Part shown: in pieces, positions 61,980 to 64,000 of the stretch | Layout: every line of letters begins with the position of its first letter | How positions within the stretch are numbered: the first letter of the stretch is position 1 | Assembly: GCF_041381155.1 (NCBI RefSeq) | Contig: NC_091144.1 | Location: 19,353,544-19,417,543, forward strand | Direction of reading: 5' to 3' | Source: Argopecten irradians | Taxonomy: Eukaryota; Mollusca; Bivalvia; Pectinida; Pectinidae | Length of the DNA stretch: 64,000 nt | The notes under the pieces: generated by a model | What the model was told of the DNA's origin: nothing | Seen by the model: the letters and a program-made list of their open reading frames with translations, nothing else | The model's database searches: none | Program-made: the position numbers and the translations under genes

Positions 61980-62948
61980 TTCTAGCTCAAATTATCGTGA
62001 ATGTATTATATCTGTAGTTTCGCTTTAGTTCTATAAAACCCTGGTGTAGCACACCAGCACACATCGTATTTAATACTTAAAAATGTGTTTATTATGTAAA
62101 AATGTTTATTATGTACCCCGGGGTGTGTTTACAAAACTAAATATTAACACTGACTATTGCTATTAGATTTAATTATTTCAGAGCTCCTTATGAATTCCAA
62201 TATCCCACTATGGTGCAAATATCAATCACTCATTTGTCAGTAATTAGCTTATTTATTGTTATGCAAAATTAACTTCGCTTGTGATTTACATAATGAAACA
62301 CCTCGCCATATTGATCAACTAGATGTTGATGGACCGACTTTGTTAACAAAGTGCGTATCATATCTCATATTATTATTTTTGCTTGTTTTAAAATGTCTTG
62401 GTTTGCTAGACTTAAATGTTTTAAATATATTATCTGTGCTTATCATCTTTCTCTGTCTCATCTTGTTAACATTGTTCAATCAAATTTCAAACAGAGAAGA
62501 AGTGTCAATTTTCAATGGATGAAAATGTTTTTTGTTTGTTTTATGAAGTTACAAATAAAGATAATCATTTTTCATTATGGCTTCAATTGATTATTTCAAA
62601 AGTGAAAAAATATGCTACTTGGGGATCTAAGCGTAATACCACACTATCGTCAATGTATAGTTTATATTTCAATACTGTGGATACTTTAATGATCTAGTTT
62701 CGACAATTTGTATTCCGATTTGCCCGGATAAATAAATAAAAGATTTTCAGTTTACGAAAATTAAATAATGAATCAACACTCGCGATTTCTTCGGTTAACT
62801 ACACACTGTTCCAAACACTAATTGGTCCACATTATCGTTACAATGCAACATTACTGAACATTGTTCACGACATCAAAAGTCCGTATTTTCCGGCCTTCAT
62901 GAATCCAAAGCTCACGTTAGCGGTAAACAATACATATTATGAATTTAA
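61980..62948. other. AT-rich DNA with unassigned open frames
   Basis: Overlapping open frames at 62256-62522, 62351-62590 and 62515-62697 are hydrophobic or low-complexity and have no clear splice context or family. They could be a decayed coding segment, perhaps of a mobile element, but this is not supported. Confidence 0.4.
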
Positions 62949-63518
62949 AGGGACAATTCACTCAGGCTAATTCTTTTACATAACCAAGAAGCAAAATATG
63001 GCATAAATGTATTGTTCTACATTTCTTATGAAACATATGACATAAATTATTGACAAATTCCACGTCAATGTTTAGTATTTTAATTGATACCATTGTAATT
63101 ACAAATCGTTGATCAACACGATTAAGCAGGTACAAGATGTACGCCGCTGTACCCATATCCAAGCCAAAGTCACGCGCGTTAAGCAAATTAACTACATAGC
63201 CACGTTTGAGGTGATAAAATGATTTTTAGGCAAGATAATTCACCTAATAAGGTAAACACACTACTGTCAGAGCGATTCGAGCAGTTCTAGACAAAAGTAG
63301 CATTACTCTACGAGCAAGGGACAGGGTTCGGCATACAAGATGTTTGACCACAATTAGAATGGCGGACAGCGAGCGAGTTTGCACATTTCACACGCATTTC
63401 ACCACCATGGGCTTTTCTGGCATATCACAGTAAAACCGACTGATCTAATTTCCATTAGAACTGGATTTTTTCTTATATATGTACAAATTTTAATGTTCTC
63501 TTAGACTGAATTGACCCT
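62949..63518. mobile_element. TTAA-type MITE, family 2, intact copy
   Basis: TTAA at 62945-62948 and 63519-63522. Termini AGGGACAATTCACTC and GACTGAATTGACCCT. The 570 bp align end to end with the split copy at 8031-11139 in opposite orientation. Non-coding. Confidence 0.88.
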
Positions 63519-63522
63519 TTAA

Positions 63523-64000
63523 AAGGTGTCTTTGCACTCGGTGTTATTGTAAATCAACAAACTTTCTAATATGATAATTAATCAAATGCAACATCTTGTG
63601 GTTAACAAACAGGCCAACGTTAACGTTATTTGACATTTTCTACAGAGGTCCATCCTCAACACTCCAGGGGTTATTATCACTATCATTATATAAATCCATG
63701 GAATATGTCATCATAGCAAAACTGAAAGCAGTCAATGAGAAAAAACAGACAAATCACAGGCTTGTAGAGACTTCCTTATTTGAAGATTATAGAGAGAGTG
63801 ACGACGTATATTAATAACCACGCAATCGACCACAATGTATCGTTATTCGATTCTTTTGATTACATCAAAAGACCAAATTACCTGTATAATCTGCTGTCCA
63901 CACAAAGCCTTCAGTTTTGCTATGACATATTCAAAAGTGGATATTAACGACAGTGATAGTAACCTCTGTATTTTTAGGATGATAGTTCCAAAACTGATGT
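63523..64000. other. Right edge, no gene recognised
   Basis: It contains a half copy of the hairpin family (CATCCTCAACACTCCAGGGG near 63650) and a short open frame (63596-63814) without resemblance to a known family. Confidence 0.45.

Noticed and set aside
62160-62270. Alternative last exon of peroxidase B after TTATTTCAG
   Set aside because: It lacks the conserved Cys and LPxxDxxxW ending found in exon 12 at 61077 and its duplicate.
62256-62697. Overlapping open frames as a gene or LINE remnant
   Set aside because: No motif of a reverse transcriptase or other family could be recognised, and splice signals are not convincing. Left as unassigned.

Overview
The window is AT-rich eukaryotic DNA with intron-rich metazoan genes. 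It most likely comes from a bivalve mollusc, perhaps a scallop. That placement is an inference from three things: the animal-type genes, two tandem-repeat mobile elements with an ACGG microsatellite and terminal hairpin like those known from oysters, and a tRNA-headed SINE with a bivalve-type tail. Four protein-coding genes can be rebuilt exon by exon. The rest is intron and intergenic DNA crowded with mobile-element remains.

Layout. (1) 1-13036, minus strand: the 5' part of RPP30 (protein subunit of RNase P/MRP), four exons at 13036-6293. The gene must run off the left edge, because no later exon was found in 1-6292. Its 5.9-kb intron 1 holds a TTAA-flanked MITE split by a 2.5-kb element made of about fifteen 155-bp tandem units. 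(2) 13037-15775: the gap between two divergent genes, mostly filled by a 1.9-kb terminal-inverted-repeat element. (3) 15776-18280, plus strand: complete B4GALT7 (galactosyltransferase I of the proteoglycan linker), five coding exons. (4) 18281-30672: intergenic, with two rolling-circle-like tandem-repeat elements, MITEs, a SINE, a LINE 3' fragment and several copies of a ~518-bp SINE-like family. (5) 30673-42028 and 46952-61158, plus strand: two tandem animal heme peroxidases. Each has 12 coding exons and all eleven intron phases agree, so they are duplicates of one ancestral gene. (6) 61159-64000: a duplicated last exon of the second peroxidase, unassigned AT-rich DNA and an intact 570-bp TTAA MITE.

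Function. RPP30 (nuclear tRNA processing) and B4GALT7 (Golgi linker synthesis) are housekeeping genes transcribed away from each other. Both peroxidases start with signal-like sequences and should be secretory or extracellular. Peroxidase B keeps the usual catalytic and heme-attachment residues. Peroxidase A keeps the distal and proximal histidines and the catalytic Arg, but has changed both acidic residues that normally esterify the heme and the near-universal RGRDHG motif.

The most notable signals are the divergence of peroxidase A, a tandem-duplicated terminal exon in peroxidase B that would give two different C-termini, a duplicated splice acceptor before its exon 10, and a transposon copy whose empty site is preserved in a neighbouring duplicate. 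No prokaryote-type system, CRISPR array or confident RNA gene was seen.
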